Under the pieces are notes generated by a model. That model was given only the letters and a program-made list of their open reading frames with translations, was not told the DNA's origin and did no database searches. The position numbers and the translations under genes are program-made. Positions 1 to 12,547 of a DNA stretch of 64,000 bases are shown here, piece by piece (the first letter of the stretch is position 1; each line of letters opens with the position of its first letter). Source of the stretch: Cryphonectria parasitica EP155 (lineage: Eukaryota > Ascomycota > Sordariomycetes > Diaporthales > Cryphonectriaceae); NCBI RefSeq assembly GCF_011745365.1, contig NW_024468915.1, positions 2,086,653-2,150,652 on the forward strand. The letters run 5' to 3'.

Positions 1-1914
1 GGATCGCCGGCTGCTTATGACTGGGGCCAACATGCGGTCTGTGTACTCCTCTTCTCTTATGTGAGAGGCCGAGAGAGGTTCACAATCTGCAATATGTGTA
101 CTGTACATACTAGAAAAGGGAAAGGAGGGGGGGGGGAGGGTAAAGAAACGCAATTGCGGCACAGTAGAATATGAACATGCGTGCAGAACTGTTGTGTAGG
201 GAAGTCTGCTGTGGGGAAAACCCGGAACAAAATTCCGGGCAATGAATGCAGAATAAAGTGGATTGATTGACAATACCACAAGAAGCAAGAACAACACCCA
301 ATGAAGGAATGGGCCCTGTGATCAGTGTCAGAAAGCAGCAGCCTTGCAACTATGCTCGAAATAAGGCTGGCACGCGGGCGATATGATGTCGAAATTTGGG
401 TGTATTACAAAAATTCCCGGCCCTTTTCAAATTTCCCCTCCTAGGCACGACACACAAGACTTCTAACGGTGGTGTGTGATGAGACGCGGAAAAAAATTCC
501 CGCTCGAAATGACGCGAAGGTGGGCATAGTCCGACCACTTCACCTAAAACGCGACACAGCCTGGCTTTCCCTGCGTCCCTGCGGCCCGATGATGTCGGCC
601 GAGGCGACGATCTTTCCTCGTGGAGGCAATTGATGTGCAGGCTAGAGAAGAGAAGAGTAGAGTGTCAGGTATGAGAGCAGTAGGTATTAAAAAAAGAAGT
701 TTTCTCCAGTTGCCCAAGTAGTCTGACAACGCCATGACGGCTCCCGGACTTGGAGTGTCAGGAGAAAACACGTGCTCTTTACCCTCTTGGCAGGGACAGC
801 CTATGCACGACTTGTCAAATGACTTCTTGTTGTCGACGCGGCTGAGTGCACATGATGACTGCTCTTCATGCCAGTGATTCTGACTTTGGCCGGCTTGTCA
901 GGATTGGTTGCAGTACTGAGGTACTATCGGCCAACCACAGCAAGGGATAGGCAAGCAGAGAGGACGGAGGGAGCAGGATGTTGCCGATCATGACATAAAG
1001 CGACCAGGTCTGCAGGCCAGGAAAAGGCCTCCTCGATGTGTCAGGAGACAGGCGATCCAGTCCAGCGCTAAAAGAGGTCTGACCTGACGGGCATGGCTCA
1101 GGGACCTGGGGGACCAACAAACCGGGGAGTATTAGGGCAACAGGAAGGGTTTTCAGCCTTTCCATCCCTCCTTCTTCCCTGCAACAGCCGCCGCCTGCTG
1201 CTCCCAGCTTGACACTCTTGCCCCGACTAGAAAGGGGCCCTCCAAAGTCCCGGTATAATGATGACGACAAGATGCAACGCTGAGCGATGGGCGCAGGCCT
1301 TGTCGAATTGGAAGAAAAACTGTAAAACGGAGTGTGGTGGGTTTGTTCTGCCTGCGCCTCAATCAAGGTAGACAGTAATGATGTGCCGCAGCACCGGTAC
1401 TACTACCACTTAGTGGGTGGTGCGTACTGCCATCACAATGTGTTTCCTATGTTCACCGGCTGCGGACCCCAACCGGTGCTCGAACTTGACCTTTGACCTA
1501 GGTGCGTGTTCCTTGTCGCCCGCCCGCATTTACGCGGGTGATGTCATGCTGTCATGCTTGGTTTCGAAACGGCGGGAAGAAGGCGGAGTCTAATTTTCAC
1601 GGCTATAATCAAGGGTCGTCTTGTCTCGTGTCGGATGGCGGCAGTGGCTTGGGGGTTCTGTTCGACGCCTTGGCTATGAGAACATCTGCAGAATAGGATT
1701 AGGATCCGTTCCTCAAACCAGTCAAAGGGAGAGGCGAGAAAGAAAGAAAAATAAGAGATCGATTTGAGGGACTGCATTCATGATGGCGGTTTTGGTAATC
1801 TCACATCTCATTCTCGATCAAGCAGAGAAGAGAAGAGGAGTTAGCTTGCCTGTAGACAGTGTCACTGTCGTTGGCAGGAGGGGAGGAGGGTCATTTACAT
1901 ACCAATCATTATGA

Positions 1915-1966
<52 letters not shown>

Positions 1967-4900
1967 AGTCGTGCAGCCGAAGAAGCCTCGAAGAGCTGTT
2001 GAGGGTAGATGGTGATGCTGATGGGCGGCGGGTGCAGACCCGAAGCGACGATCTTTGCAGTACATGGCAAACACCGTGGCACAACTCTGTTGGAGCAGGG
2101 CATCCCACCACTCACTCTCGTCCCCAAACAGTACACAGTGCACAATCCTGATACTGAGCTAGTGCTGTTCGGGTTCTGATAGGGATCCTGGCTATCCTCT
2201 TTCTGTCCACGATGCGCATGTGGACATGGGCATGTCTTCTCAAGATGCCAATGACGACCTGCGAGGACCCTGCAGGAGGAGGCAAAGCCAACAAGGGCTT
2301 GTACCATAGTACCGTAGTACAAAAGTGCCAGCTTGCCAGGGGGTCTGGTAGGAGGGAAAGAGTTTGAAAGCATGGATCCTCCTGTCTGCAGCGTATCCAA
2401 TTTTTTCGCTTCTTCTCTCTTGGGCCAATCTTGACGGTGTGTGTGTACGAAATTGGGTCAATCGACGAATTTGAGTTGCCCAGTCAGGCAGTCAGCATCC
2501 ATGACCCGCCCCCACCCGGGTGAAGAAACGGTTTCTTGATGGTTGAGATAATCGAGGTGGACATGGAGAAGGTACATAGTAATCTGATAGGAATGGCGTG
2601 TCGACTGAGTATGACGGAATGGCCTGACTGATCGACGAGGCTGATCAAGGAAAATAACTTGCAAGAGCTGGTCAGCGTTTCTTGACTGGTGATGGTAGTT
2701 GTGGTAGTTGTTTCGCCCAAGATTGGGATCGGCTAAGCTTGAGATTGATGAGGCGGGACGACCATCAATCATCACCTGCAGGGCAGTGTACCATAGTATT
2801 GTGGCAGGAGCGGGTGGCAGTTGAGCGTTGTCAATACTTTCTATGTGCAGTACAGTACAGTGCCTGGCGTCAACTCAAATACAGGTACAGTGCAGTGAGA
2901 CAGTAGCATGCAGCACACATGGCAGCATGCCACGGCAGGCACCCCCACCGGCTGCCCCTAGCTGATTCGGGTTACTGCCTAGCTGTCAAGGAAGAAAAAA
3001 GAAAGAAAAAACCCAAACCCCCCCCCCCCCAAAAAAAAACCACCAGAGGAAGGGTCTAACTGGGCCACATACTGTACAGCACAGAATTATCATAGTAGGA
3101 TGGCCATACGGTGTTGCCGCTGTGGTTCGGCCCCCGCCTCCGTCCCCTCTCAGCATGCAGACGGATGGAGATATTTCATAATGATGACTTTTACAACGCA
3201 CTGCAGAATGTGTGATTTGTGTTAGTTCCCCCTTCGTCTCATCATCTTTCGTCATCATGGTCATGATGCGATCTTCTTGGGTAACGGGTTCGTCAGACGC
3301 ACGAGTCCACAACCCGATTACATAGTACAGGAACTTCGTACAGAAGTACGTACCACAGTACAGAAGTACATACAGATTTGTATATGATGATCCAATCCTT
3401 TGCCACGGCCCCATTTGAAACAATACTGTGTACCCTCATCAGAGTACACAGTACAGTATCCCACTGACGGACGGGGTTTATTACCTCACCGGAATTGTGC
3501 ATGGTCTCCTGCATGGTCTGTCCTACGTACAAACTTGTCGCAACTCGCGCGCCGCCCTTCTTCCATATTCTGCTGATGATCGACAAACGGCGCATCCAGC
3601 GACCCACTTACCCCCCTCCGCTCTGACGGCGGCAACCAGGCAGAGAGACCCAAGAGAGACACGGCAGGACATCGGAATGATGATCAGGAGAAATCCTCCA
3701 CGGGAGTAATTATGGAAACATTTTTTTCTTTTCTTCCCAGTCTTCCCACCAACCATAGATGATTCCTTTTCTGACCTCATCGGTTTCTATGCAGGATCGT
3801 TAATGTCGCCGGCAACTAGGAAAATCAGCTGCTTCTACGCATGGGGCTTGCAGCCTCAAGCAAGGAGAGAAAGGAAAGGGAGAGAACAACAAGAAGGACA
3901 AGAAAAACCACCAAAAACAACCTCTCTTCTTTCTCCACCCATCTTCATGCAGTGTCTCCAGAACCTTCGGCTGCGTTGCCAAGGAGGGGCCACCCCCTCA
4001 AATTCTGCTCGACGATCAGTGAGGATCGCTGGCATGAATCGCCGCTCGTGATGCACCGGGGAACCCACGCCGCAGTCATTGGCATTTCTAGCGGTGACCC
4101 GGTGGCCAACGGTGGCCAACAAACAGAATAAGTGATCATCGCCGCGACCCTCATCAGACCTCCTGCTCCGGCAGCCGGCCGAGTCAGGGCTTTGTGTCTC
4201 GCTATGGATCCGTACTGTGACATTTACTGTATAACGCAGCAAAACAAGCATGTGCGCATGCAGGGCATAGGTGAAAGAAATGCGAATGGTACCTATCCCG
4301 CAGAGCAAGATGCGGGAGAACTGTCACGTACCGCTACACACAAAAAGATGTGCCGTGTGCTTCTACGTGTAGATCCCCGGATTTTAATACGAGCAAATGA
4401 AAGAGGGAGGAGGGAGGTCTGACAGGGTTGGACCCAACCGGCAGTCCTGGCCAACGCCTCGGGTGACGTATCTTGGCGGGAGGACCCTTAATCCTTGACC
4501 CTCTCTCCTTCCTGGAAAGTTGGCAGGCAAAGAGGGCGGGCAAGGCAGGAGCACAAGGCAGCGAGCGCACCAGTGAGCGGCAAGAGCAAGCAGCCAGCAC
4601 ACACCCGCTCTGCCGCTGTGGTGGAGGCGAGTCGGCCCCTTGGCCCCATGTCCAGGTGTCACCTGTTCCTGCTGGACCGTTCCTGACAGTGGATGGGGGT
4701 GCTACAATTTTCAGTGGCTCTCCAGGGGGCTGCTCGTCAGCCACTTCGAAGCCTACTCAGGCCCAGTGCCTGTCTGCCCCTGCCTCTCACTATATACTGT
4801 GCTGACATGCAAGCGTCAAGTACTAACCACGTATGTACATAGTACGTAGTAGGGTACAGTGGCACAAGACAAGGGGGTGGCCCAGCGGTGCAAGGGTATG

Positions 4901-5827
4901 GGACAGGGGACCACACAACATGGGTTAGAGTCACCGAAGCTCTTCCTGTGCTGTGCCCTATCTTCTTCTCCCCTCTAACGCGCGCATCACAACCTCCCCT
5001 CCTCCTCTTGTCACCCCCCCAAAAGAAAGACCTCCCACCTGCAGTGCTACGATATGCAATTGGATCCTCTTTTTATTTTTCCTTCCACCTCACCTCGTGA
5101 GGCCCAGCACGTAACAATCTCCTCCTCCCCTCAATTCTCGTGGCAGCCCCGCCGATATTTTTCTGGCTTCCCACTCTGATCTCTGTCCCCCTTACCTGAG
5201 CACTAATTGAAACCCTTCTTCCTTTCTTCTCCCTCCTACTTTTTCTCATCTTCTCACGAACCTCACCACCACACCACGATCACACACAGGTGCTGAATCT
5301 TTGCAAGGATTACCCAGTATCGACATCGGCGGCGCCTAGTCACAAGATCACGTTGTGAGAGCGGACCTCCGCACCCAATACAGATTACAGTACGATAACT
5401 CTACTGTGGCAACTACGGTGAGGACGAGGCGATACAAGTAAATAAGAGAAAGAAGAAGAAAGAAAAAAAACCAAAGCGGAAGAGACAGAGAAAGGCAGAG
5501 GGCGCTCGCATGGAAGATCAGTCACCCATCAATCCTGTCCCTTGCCTTGGTTTTCAACTGGACTGGGTCCACTCCACCTTCCTATATCTCGCCCAAATTC
5601 CGAGTCCACGACTCAGGCACACCACGCAGTCAGCTTCCGGCACCACTCAGGCGCCCACTGGTGTTTCCCATCCTTAAACGACCACGAACACCACTACCAT
5701 CTTCAGGCTAATACTCCCTGGAGCCAACAACACACACGCCTTGACATCAACAAAACTTTCCCATCCTGCCACACCCGGTAGACCGACTCCTCTAGACACG
5801 CAACACACTCTGCGTACATCGCACATT
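1..5827. other. Long intergenic region, no supported gene
   Basis: I see no open frame here with a family signature, signal peptide or coding-like codon use; the longer frames are proline/serine- or cysteine-rich and interrupted. The stretch contains a (GCA)16 microsatellite at 1918-1965, a C13A9 homopolymer block at 3018-3039 and many GTAC-centred palindromic motifs (for example around 97-111, 2845-2862, 3331-3375, 3444-3456 and 4833-4857). From about 4950 the + strand becomes pyrimidine-rich, as is usual for the promoter and 5' leader of a filamentous-fungal gene, here the coiled-coil gene starting at 5828. A non-coding RNA or a gene with very short exons cannot be excluded. Confidence 0.6.
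1918..1965. repeat. (GCA)16 trinucleotide microsatellite
   Basis: Sixteen perfect GCA units in a row. Read on the minus strand it is (TGC)16, and it gives poly-Cys, poly-Ala or poly-Leu in different frames, but none of these frames has other coding support. I therefore treat it as an intergenic microsatellite. Confidence 0.95.
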
Positions 5828-6430
5828 ATGGACGAGGTCCCTCAGTCACCGAATCGATTCGACGAATACCCTCGACAGATGCCAGAAATGGCTCGTTCAG
5901 ACTCGTCCTCAGCCTCATCCGTCGGTGGTGACTCTTCGCTCCCACAGATTGTCGCACCCGTCCCCGTACGCCCACGTCTCCCGAGCCGCAAGAGCAGCGG
6001 CACGATAATAGTGCCACGGGAGTCGGCAGAGGCTGTCGAGCCGGCGGAGTTGAGGTTAGATCCTGGCGACGTCCGCGCTATGAGCCCTCGGCGGACGAGC
6101 GAGGACCTGGAGAATCTCGGTCGCGAGGCAAGAGACGAGCTGCGGAGGTGAGTTCACATACGCCAGCAAGAACTAGCACAACGCCGGGCGCGAGATTGCA
6201 CCTATGCACACTACACTCGTGGGGAACCGCTGCTGACTGATGACGAACACTATTACAGACACGCAAAGGCCCTACAGGAATCACTGGTCGCAATCTTCAA
6301 CCGTATTGAGGCCGTCAAGGAAGAGCACGACAAGCTCGACAGCAACAATAAGTTCCTGCAGAAATACATAGGCGATCTCATGAGTACTAGCAAGATCACG
6401 GCCACGTCGTCAAGCCGGGCCAGAAAATGA
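5828..6430 (+). CDS. Short coiled-coil (SCOC/Slo1-like, DUF2205 family) protein, two exons
   Basis: Exons 5828-6147 and 6259-6430 give about 163 residues; the intron has a GTGAGT donor and a TTACAG acceptor and splits an Arg codon. The first ~105 residues are Ser/Pro-rich and probably disordered. The last ~55 form the conserved core: a heptad-patterned helix beginning HAKALQESLVAIFNRIEAV, then KFLQKYIGDLM. This matches the short coiled-coil family (human SCOC, yeast Slo1), small Golgi-associated proteins that bind Arl-type GTPases. ATG 5828 was chosen because it is the first in-frame ATG that leads directly into the MDEVPQSPNRFDE segment; the upstream part of the same frame looks like 5' leader. 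The Golgi role is inferred from the family; the coiled-coil and splice match are seen directly. The next supported gene starts 3.4 kb downstream. Confidence 0.85.
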
Positions 6431-9400
6431 TACCAAACACATCGAGATCATGATTCCTTACGGCGAGCGAAAGGCAGAGCAGAAGCGCAGCAGAGACTGG
6501 ATGCCTAAGAAGTGCCGTAGGAAGGAAAATTACAGAAAACAGGCAAGAAAAAAAAAGGGGGGGGGGGAGGGGGTAAAGAGGAGACGAGAGAGCTACGGCG
6601 ATGGAGCGGAACTACGGACGAGCATCCGCGAACACATTCAGTTGACCACATCCGGCTACGTCATGGAGACTACAGCAAATTCTACGACTGGCGGTAGTCG
6701 CTTACCATATTGCACGGTTTGGGATGGGCAAGGTGACACGACGCCATGGTGTCACCGGAGATCTGACGGCGCTTGGTCGTGTGGCTCACGGGATTGGATG
6801 AGCTCGGTGTGATTGGCATCAGCCGGTCAGCACACCGCACTGGGGAGGGTGATGCAAGGACAGGAAGAAAGAAGACGAGACAGGGCCAGCTCGCAAGCGA
6901 TGAGAGGCTGCTGGCTTCAGGAAAGCCGACGGAAACAATCCAACCAAATACTCGTGGACGCAAGACAAAGGTCCCTCTTTTCCTTCCAAGCCCCAACCGA
7001 TCAACCAACGAACAAGAAGACACCAGCACCACCACCAGCACATCACCACCGTATGTTGTTCGCCACCGCCAATAGGAGGCCCAAGGAAACCGAACACTTG
7101 AAACACAACCAGTCAAGACGACACTCTCTATTTCTATCAACGCTCATCATTCGGCGGCGCAACCCAGGGGGGAAAATTGTGCAAATTTTATACCACTTCA
7201 TCAACACTAAACCATTTATGTCTCCTTCTTCATCACCGCCTCGCGGCCCACCCAAGACCGGACAGACAGCATATTCCACGGGGTTTGTTTTCAAGCATCT
7301 AGCAAGAGGGGTTTAAACAGGCATTCACAAGGACAAGGGGCTGGATAGCATCATGCCCTCGGCGTTGGTGTGTTTTGGAATTACAATGTTCTTTGCTCTT
7401 TTGTTTTATTATGTCGGCGTCTAATGATATATCACTGTACTGTACTCGGAACAGGTAGCGGAGGAGCGCGAAGGCAACGCTGGCACCACAGGAGAGGCAG
7501 CAGGCCTCACGAGCATGAGACTCAAGAAACTTAGATACCAGTCAGAGATCAATCAAGGTGGCCTCAGTCCGGAGGCTCGACTTCTTTTTATTTTCAACTT
7601 CTACTTATGCTGTCTCCCACTGTGTTCTTCATGAGAGCGAAAGAAGACGGGCATCAAACCCTCACCATCTCCGTCATCTAATGTATCAGACAAAGATGCT
7701 GTGCCTTTGTTAGGATTCCTCCCAGATTGGAGAGGCTGAAGGATACTCCACATTTGTTCACTTTTCTCGGGCATCCAGGAGGAAGGGAGAAGTGAGAGAT
7801 GGATCACCGGTCTACACAATTACACCTCTCGCTCCCGAGCTGCTATGTTGGTTCGAAATCCCCCTGCCCCGTTGGACCGGAGCCCGTGATGCAAAGAGTG
7901 GAGTGTGTATATTTACAACAAAGTCTGGTTGTGCCATCCTTTGGCCCCTCTGCTTCAGGAGCGAGGATTAAAGTGGCCAGGTACTACTATGTACTCTGCA
8001 ACGCATGTCATTCTTGTTTTTGGGGGGGGGGGGTTAATGTTTTTTTTTTTTTTATTCAAAGAAAATTTATCTCTCTTTGTAGCTCACCTCACCGCCCCTC
8101 TCTTTTTCTTTCTCTCCTTCTCTTTGTTCTCTTCTAGATTTTACTTTTCTCCTGTATTTTTCTCCCCCCTCTGGTTTCTTTGCTTTTCCCTTTGCCCCGC
8201 CTTACCCACAGTCGCTGGTGTTCTTTCCAGTAGGGGTCACAGCCACTGATGTAGAAAAAAGGAGGGGTTGCTACCTAGTAGTAATAGGTTTTTGCGTAGT
8301 GCTTACTTGTACATAGTATATGTTCCCCCCCCCCCCCCCTTCTTCATCTTCCTTTTTTTCTTCTCTTCCCCTTGGCTCATGTACCATGTTTGCATGTATG
8401 AAAAGACGAGAGGACGCAATGCGCTGCTGTGAATGAAATTCTGGACAGGATTCCAACACACCAGAGAGAGCGGTGAGTGGTTTTGATGAGGTAAGAGAGG
8501 CATAGCAGGCTGAGCTGCACTTACCCCCTTCGAGTCATGGATCAACGAAAGGATGATCACATCGAAGGGATGATCACATCGCGGCATGTCGACATATGTA
8601 CATAACCGCGGGCTTACCTTACAGGTCGCACCTGCTTAGTACGTTGTTAGGTAACGCAGCCACGTGCCGGCACAGCGTGGCGACTTAGCTAACCTGACGT
8701 ACATGGCATGTCATGTGAGGTGTGGGGGCAAAAGAGGAGGAAGAAAAAGTCATGGAGGAAAGAAGAAATTTTATGTCATCATATAATGAGTCCTTGTTAT
8801 GCGGGGCAGAAATATTGGGTATTCCTGCAGCAGTGGATTAGAGACATAGTCAAAACTAAATGAAGGGGACACAGAAAAAAGCAAAATCGGTGCGAAGCAA
8901 GTATGGCAGAGTGGTTCGGGGAGGCGTAGTATGTGCTGGGATCATGGTTTGATTACCTGCTTGTCAGATCAGATCATGCAGATGAGGCTTGGCTGGCGGC
9001 CCTTTTCAAGGGTCCAAGGTGGCTGATTGATATGGCTAATGGTGTGCTGCGTTGGCGCGCGCGATGCGGCTTTTGGAGCACTTGTAGATGCGAGCAAGCT
9101 GAAATATGTATCAGGGCTACACGATTGATTGGACTGCCAATTCAGTTGATCAAATTGGGATGCCAGAAAATGAGTGAGGAGAGTGGGGTTGGGATGGAAC
9201 TTACGTACCTATGAGGGCTGTTTCTTCAAGTAAGTGCTTACTGGACGTACATATATGTTTTCAAGTAATCTAGAAAAGCTCTCTCACACACTGATGCTGA
9301 TATCAAGCAGGAAGTAGCGACGAGGTGATGTTCACGATCGCCGAAGGAGGAGTGGGGCAGGTCCTTAGTCATATTGCTAACTAGCCGTCCGCTCTGCCTG

Positions 9401-9847
9401 GCGCGACGGATTAACGGATTTACCGGGCCAGTGCTCAACGGAGTCAAGGACCCCAGTCAACGAAGCCCCCCCCCCCCTTCTTCGTTGGCGACGATGTGTG
9501 CCTTGTTGCATACTGTATTGCCTCTACAGCCGACAGCCAGTCGTATATGCGCCGATTCTTGTGTTATCTACTTGTGTTGTTCCGCTGGCCCTATCATATC
9601 CAGTTTTACTAGGAGGCCCTTCGGATTTACGGTCGTCTTGACCCGAGCTCCTGTATCTTGACCTCAACCCGGAACATCCGCCGAAACGATCATTTTCACA
9701 TATAGAGACACCCACAATTGCACATACACATACATAGTGTAGCCCAGGGCCGGCGTTGCAGCCGACTCGGCGTGGTCCCTCGGGCCGAGAGGACCGACAA
9801 GATCGACGGGGGACGGCGGGGATTGGTGTTGAGGATCAAGGACGAGG
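6431..9847. other. Intergenic region, no supported gene
   Basis: This holds the 3' flank of the coiled-coil gene and the long upstream region of the Zn2Cys6 gene. It contains G or C homopolymers (G12 at 8022-8033 followed by a long T run, C15 at 8325-8339, C12 at 9466-9477). Open frames here are short and low in complexity. A tRNA-like patch at 8897-8964 does not fold into a full cloverleaf. I see nothing else I can support. Confidence 0.55.
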
Positions 9848-12268
9848 ATGGAGAAGAATCCAAAGGCGTGCGAGCCCTGCCGGAGGCGAAAGATCCGGTG
9901 TGATGGTAAAATACCGTGCAGCCGCTGCGACAAAAAGCCCTCGGAGTGTGTTTATCGTCTTCGCACCCGTGTCAGGAAGACAGGTGCCCGCCGTGCTGCT
10001 GCTGCTGCTGCTGCTGCTGGCGCCGCCGCCACACCTGCTGTCAGCAATGCCGCACAGGCAACACCCCCTGATGGGAGGAACATCGACGAGCAGGACCCTT
10101 CTCTCTCAAACCAAGCCGTATCCTCGTCATCTCCGGCATCAGGTCGCAGCAAGCGAGGAGGAGGAAGAAGACCCAGGCTGCACTCGGCGTACAGCACCGT
10201 GTACCAGAGCGTGGCGGCAGCTCATGACAACGGCAGCGGTAGGGACTGGACTGAAAACTCTCGCCTCTTCTATGGGCCTTCGTCACAGTTTGCATTCCTC
10301 CAGCAGGTTCACAGGGCTATTATTACCTCCTCCTCCTCGTCGTCGTCTTCATCTTCCTCCTCAGCACCGCAGGGCCAGCCGGACCACGAGGTGCAGGAGG
10401 GCGGCGAAGGGTTGGACTTGTTCTTACAACGCGCCTTCTTCTTTGGCACCGCCTCGCGTGTCGACATGAGCTCCATGTTTGGCTCTTCTTATCCCTCCTC
10501 CAGTGCGGCCGGCGTCCCCCTCGAACAGGCCGAGGAGTTCCTACGGGCGTACAAGGGCTGGACCGCTCGCATCCTTCCCTTCTATACTGACGACGAGCTG
10601 GATGGGATGCTGCGCAGCCTGTATAACGGCGACAACAATAACAGCAGCAGCAGCCAATCTCAGGCTGGTCGGCCCACGCAGATGAGGGCGCTTATGCTGG
10701 TGATGCTGGCTGATGGGGCGCTGGCCACACCGCACACGGACACGGCAGAGATGCTCCTGACCCGGGCCAGGCACGAGGCGGTCGTGTTCGAGGACACAGT
10801 CAGCCTGCAGATGGTGCAGTTTTCCTTGCTGGTGGCGCAGTACCAGGCCGATATTGGCAGGCCGAACCAGGTGTATCTCGCCCTGGGTACCGCATGCAGG
10901 AAGGCTTTCGCCCTGGGGCTGCACCGCGAGTCCGTGAACGACCTGTGCCGGCGGGCCGAGGATGTGCACAAGTTCCGCACAACGCTGTGGTGCCTGTACA
11001 CCCTCGAGAACTCGTACTCGATAAGCGTGGGAAGAGAGAGCTCGCTGCGCATGGCCGACATCTCGTCGCCTTTCCCCGAGGGACAGCCTCTTCTCGTCAG
11101 CCTCTGCCGCCTCGCCCACATCACCGAGCACGTGAACCGCGTCATCTACACCCAGCGTTACGACTCCCTGCGCGGCCTGTACGCCGCGGCCGAGGCTGTC
11201 CATGTCCAGCTCCGGGACTTTGCCCGTGAAAACGGCATCGCCGCTGGAGAGGGTGTCGGCGGCGGCGGCGGCAACAGCAACAGCAGGGTCGTCTCACAGG
11301 AACCTGCGTCGCTGATACTACACAGCCTCTTCTACCATACCATCCTGCTCACGTACAGGCCGTTCCTCGTGGCCGACCATGCCCTGAGCGCTGCTAGCCC
11401 TGAAGGCGGGATGAAGAACATTAACAGCAGCAGCAGCATCAGTGGCGGCGGCGGCGGCGGCGGCGGCGGCAGCGGTGGTAGTGCGATGTGGCTTCGCCAG
11501 GCGTGCAGGACAGCCATTGACTCGGCACAGGACTGTATCCTGTACGCGCACTCGCAGATCAAGAAGCACGAGGCTTGTCGGGGGTGCCGATACAACGGCT
11601 TCTTCTTCGAGTCGAGCTGCGCCGTCCTGTTCTTCGACATTCTGCACCACCCATCCAGGTACCCTTATAACGCGGAGTACATCCACATGGCCCTGCAGTC
11701 CCTCGACTCCATGGTCCACGACGAGCCCATCACCAACGCCCGCCGGTCCATCCGCCAGATCCTGCGCGTGGTCGAGGATACCATTGCTAAAAAGACCGCC
11801 GGCGGAGCCACGAGTGTTGTGCTAGGCCTTGCAGATCCCCTAACCCGCCAGCAATCAATGACAAAGACCACGAACCCATCACTGCCGTCACCGGTGTCGT
11901 TTTTGGGCCAGAATGACAACAACCACTACCAACACCAGCACCAGCAGCCAGTGGCCACATTTACATCTGCATCCTCATCATCCTATGCACAGTTCCCCTC
12001 GCTCAACGGGCCCAGCCAGCAGCTCATCTACTTCTCCGACCTGGGCGGTGGTGGTGACGCTGCTGCTGCTGTTGGTGGTGCTGCTGGGGATGGCGGCACC
12101 CCTTGCCAGAATCTTCCCTCGGCAGACGCCGAGGCAGGCGGCGAGTGGCTGGACCCTCTTTCGAATTTCCACTACGACGTCCTGGCGACCGATCTGTACT
12201 CCTTCTTCCCATTAAACATGACGCCGCCAGATGGGGCTGGCGGAGAAGATGGGGCACCTGTGGGATGA
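9848..12268 (+). CDS. Zn2Cys6 fungal transcription factor (Fungal_trans family)
   Basis: An uninterrupted 806-codon frame. Residues 8-34 form a canonical binuclear zinc cluster, C-x2-C-x6-C-x5-C-x2-C-x6-C, with the basic stretch RRRKIRC between the second and third cysteines, followed by an Arg-rich linker. From about residue 228 a helical middle region resembles the fungal-specific transcription factor (MHR) domain, including LLVAQYQADIGRPNQ and KAFALGLHRES. Low-complexity inserts encoded by trinucleotide repeats interrupt it: poly-Ala near residue 50, poly-Ser near 160-173 and poly-Gly near 430-435 and 531-543. Expected role: a nuclear, sequence-specific regulator of a metabolic pathway; the target is unknown. 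ATG 9848 is close upstream of the zinc cluster, as is usual. The nearest gene, convergent on the other strand, ends about 280 bp downstream, with a G14 run (12366-12379) between them. Confidence 0.9.
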   Translation: MEKNPKACEPCRRRKIRCDGKIPCSRCDKKPSECVYRLRTRVRKTGARRAAAAAAAAGAAATPAVSNAAQATPPDGRNIDEQDPSLSNQAVSSSSPASGRSKRGGGRRPRLHSAYSTVYQSVAAAHDNGSGRDWTENSRLFYGPSSQFAFLQQVHRAIITSSSSSSSSSSSSAPQGQPDHEVQEGGEGLDLFLQRAFFFGTASRVDMSSMFGSSYPSSSAAGVPLEQAEEFLRAYKGWTARILPFYTDDELDGMLRSLYNGDNNNSSSSQSQAGRPTQMRALMLVMLADGALATPHTDTAEMLLTRARHEAVVFEDTVSLQMVQFSLLVAQYQADIGRPNQVYLALGTACRKAFALGLHRESVNDLCRRAEDVHKFRTTLWCLYTLENSYSISVGRESSLRMADISSPFPEGQPLLVSLCRLAHITEHVNRVIYTQRYDSLRGLYAAAEAVHVQLRDFARENGIAAGEGVGGGGGNSNSRVVSQEPASLILHSLFYHTILLTYRPFLVADHALSAASPEGGMKNINSSSSISGGGGGGGGGSGGSAMWLRQACRTAIDSAQDCILYAHSQIKKHEACRGCRYNGFFFESSCAVLFFDILHHPSRYPYNAEYIHMALQSLDSMVHDEPITNARRSIRQILRVVEDTIAKKTAGGATSVVLGLADPLTRQQSMTKTTNPSLPSPVSFLGQNDNNHYQHQHQQPVATFTSASSSSYAQFPSLNGPSQQLIYFSDLGGGGDAAAAVGGAAGDGGTPCQNLPSADAEAGGEWLDPLSNFHYDVLATDLYSFFPLNMTPPDGAGGEDGAPVG

Positions 12269-12547
12269 GAATGTCTGCTTCTTGAGACAAATCATATGAC
12301 ATATTGATTATTGTAATCATGTATGGGTACAACTCCTTGTTTGAAATTGGGTAATCGAATGGACCGGGGGGGGGGGGGGTGGGGAATCATGTAGTCTGTC
12401 TAAACGAATGCTATCTGGCTTTGCAGACTTTATCTCCATATACACCTCCCTTCAACTAGTGAGTGAGTGACAATAGCTCCCTTCGTTCTTCATTCTTTCA
12501 GTATACTCTCTTGTCCAAACACACCCTCATAAACACACAAAAGAATC

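Noticed and set aside
1909..2400. Minus-strand frame of 163 codons ending in poly-Cys
   Set aside because: The poly-Cys comes from the (GCA)16 microsatellite; no domain, no signal peptide and poor codon use.
4878..4940. tRNA-like A box (TGGCCCAGCGG) with a pairable D stem
   Set aside because: The anticodon stem, T stem and acceptor stem do not pair, and the B box is poor.
8897..8964. tRNA-like sequence with a good A box (TGGCAGAGTGG), a B-box-like GGTTTGATTACC and seven pairable acceptor bases
   Set aside because: Only about 68 nt long; the T arm pairs for just three bases and I cannot form a proper D arm or anticodon arm. At best a degenerate tRNA or chance match.
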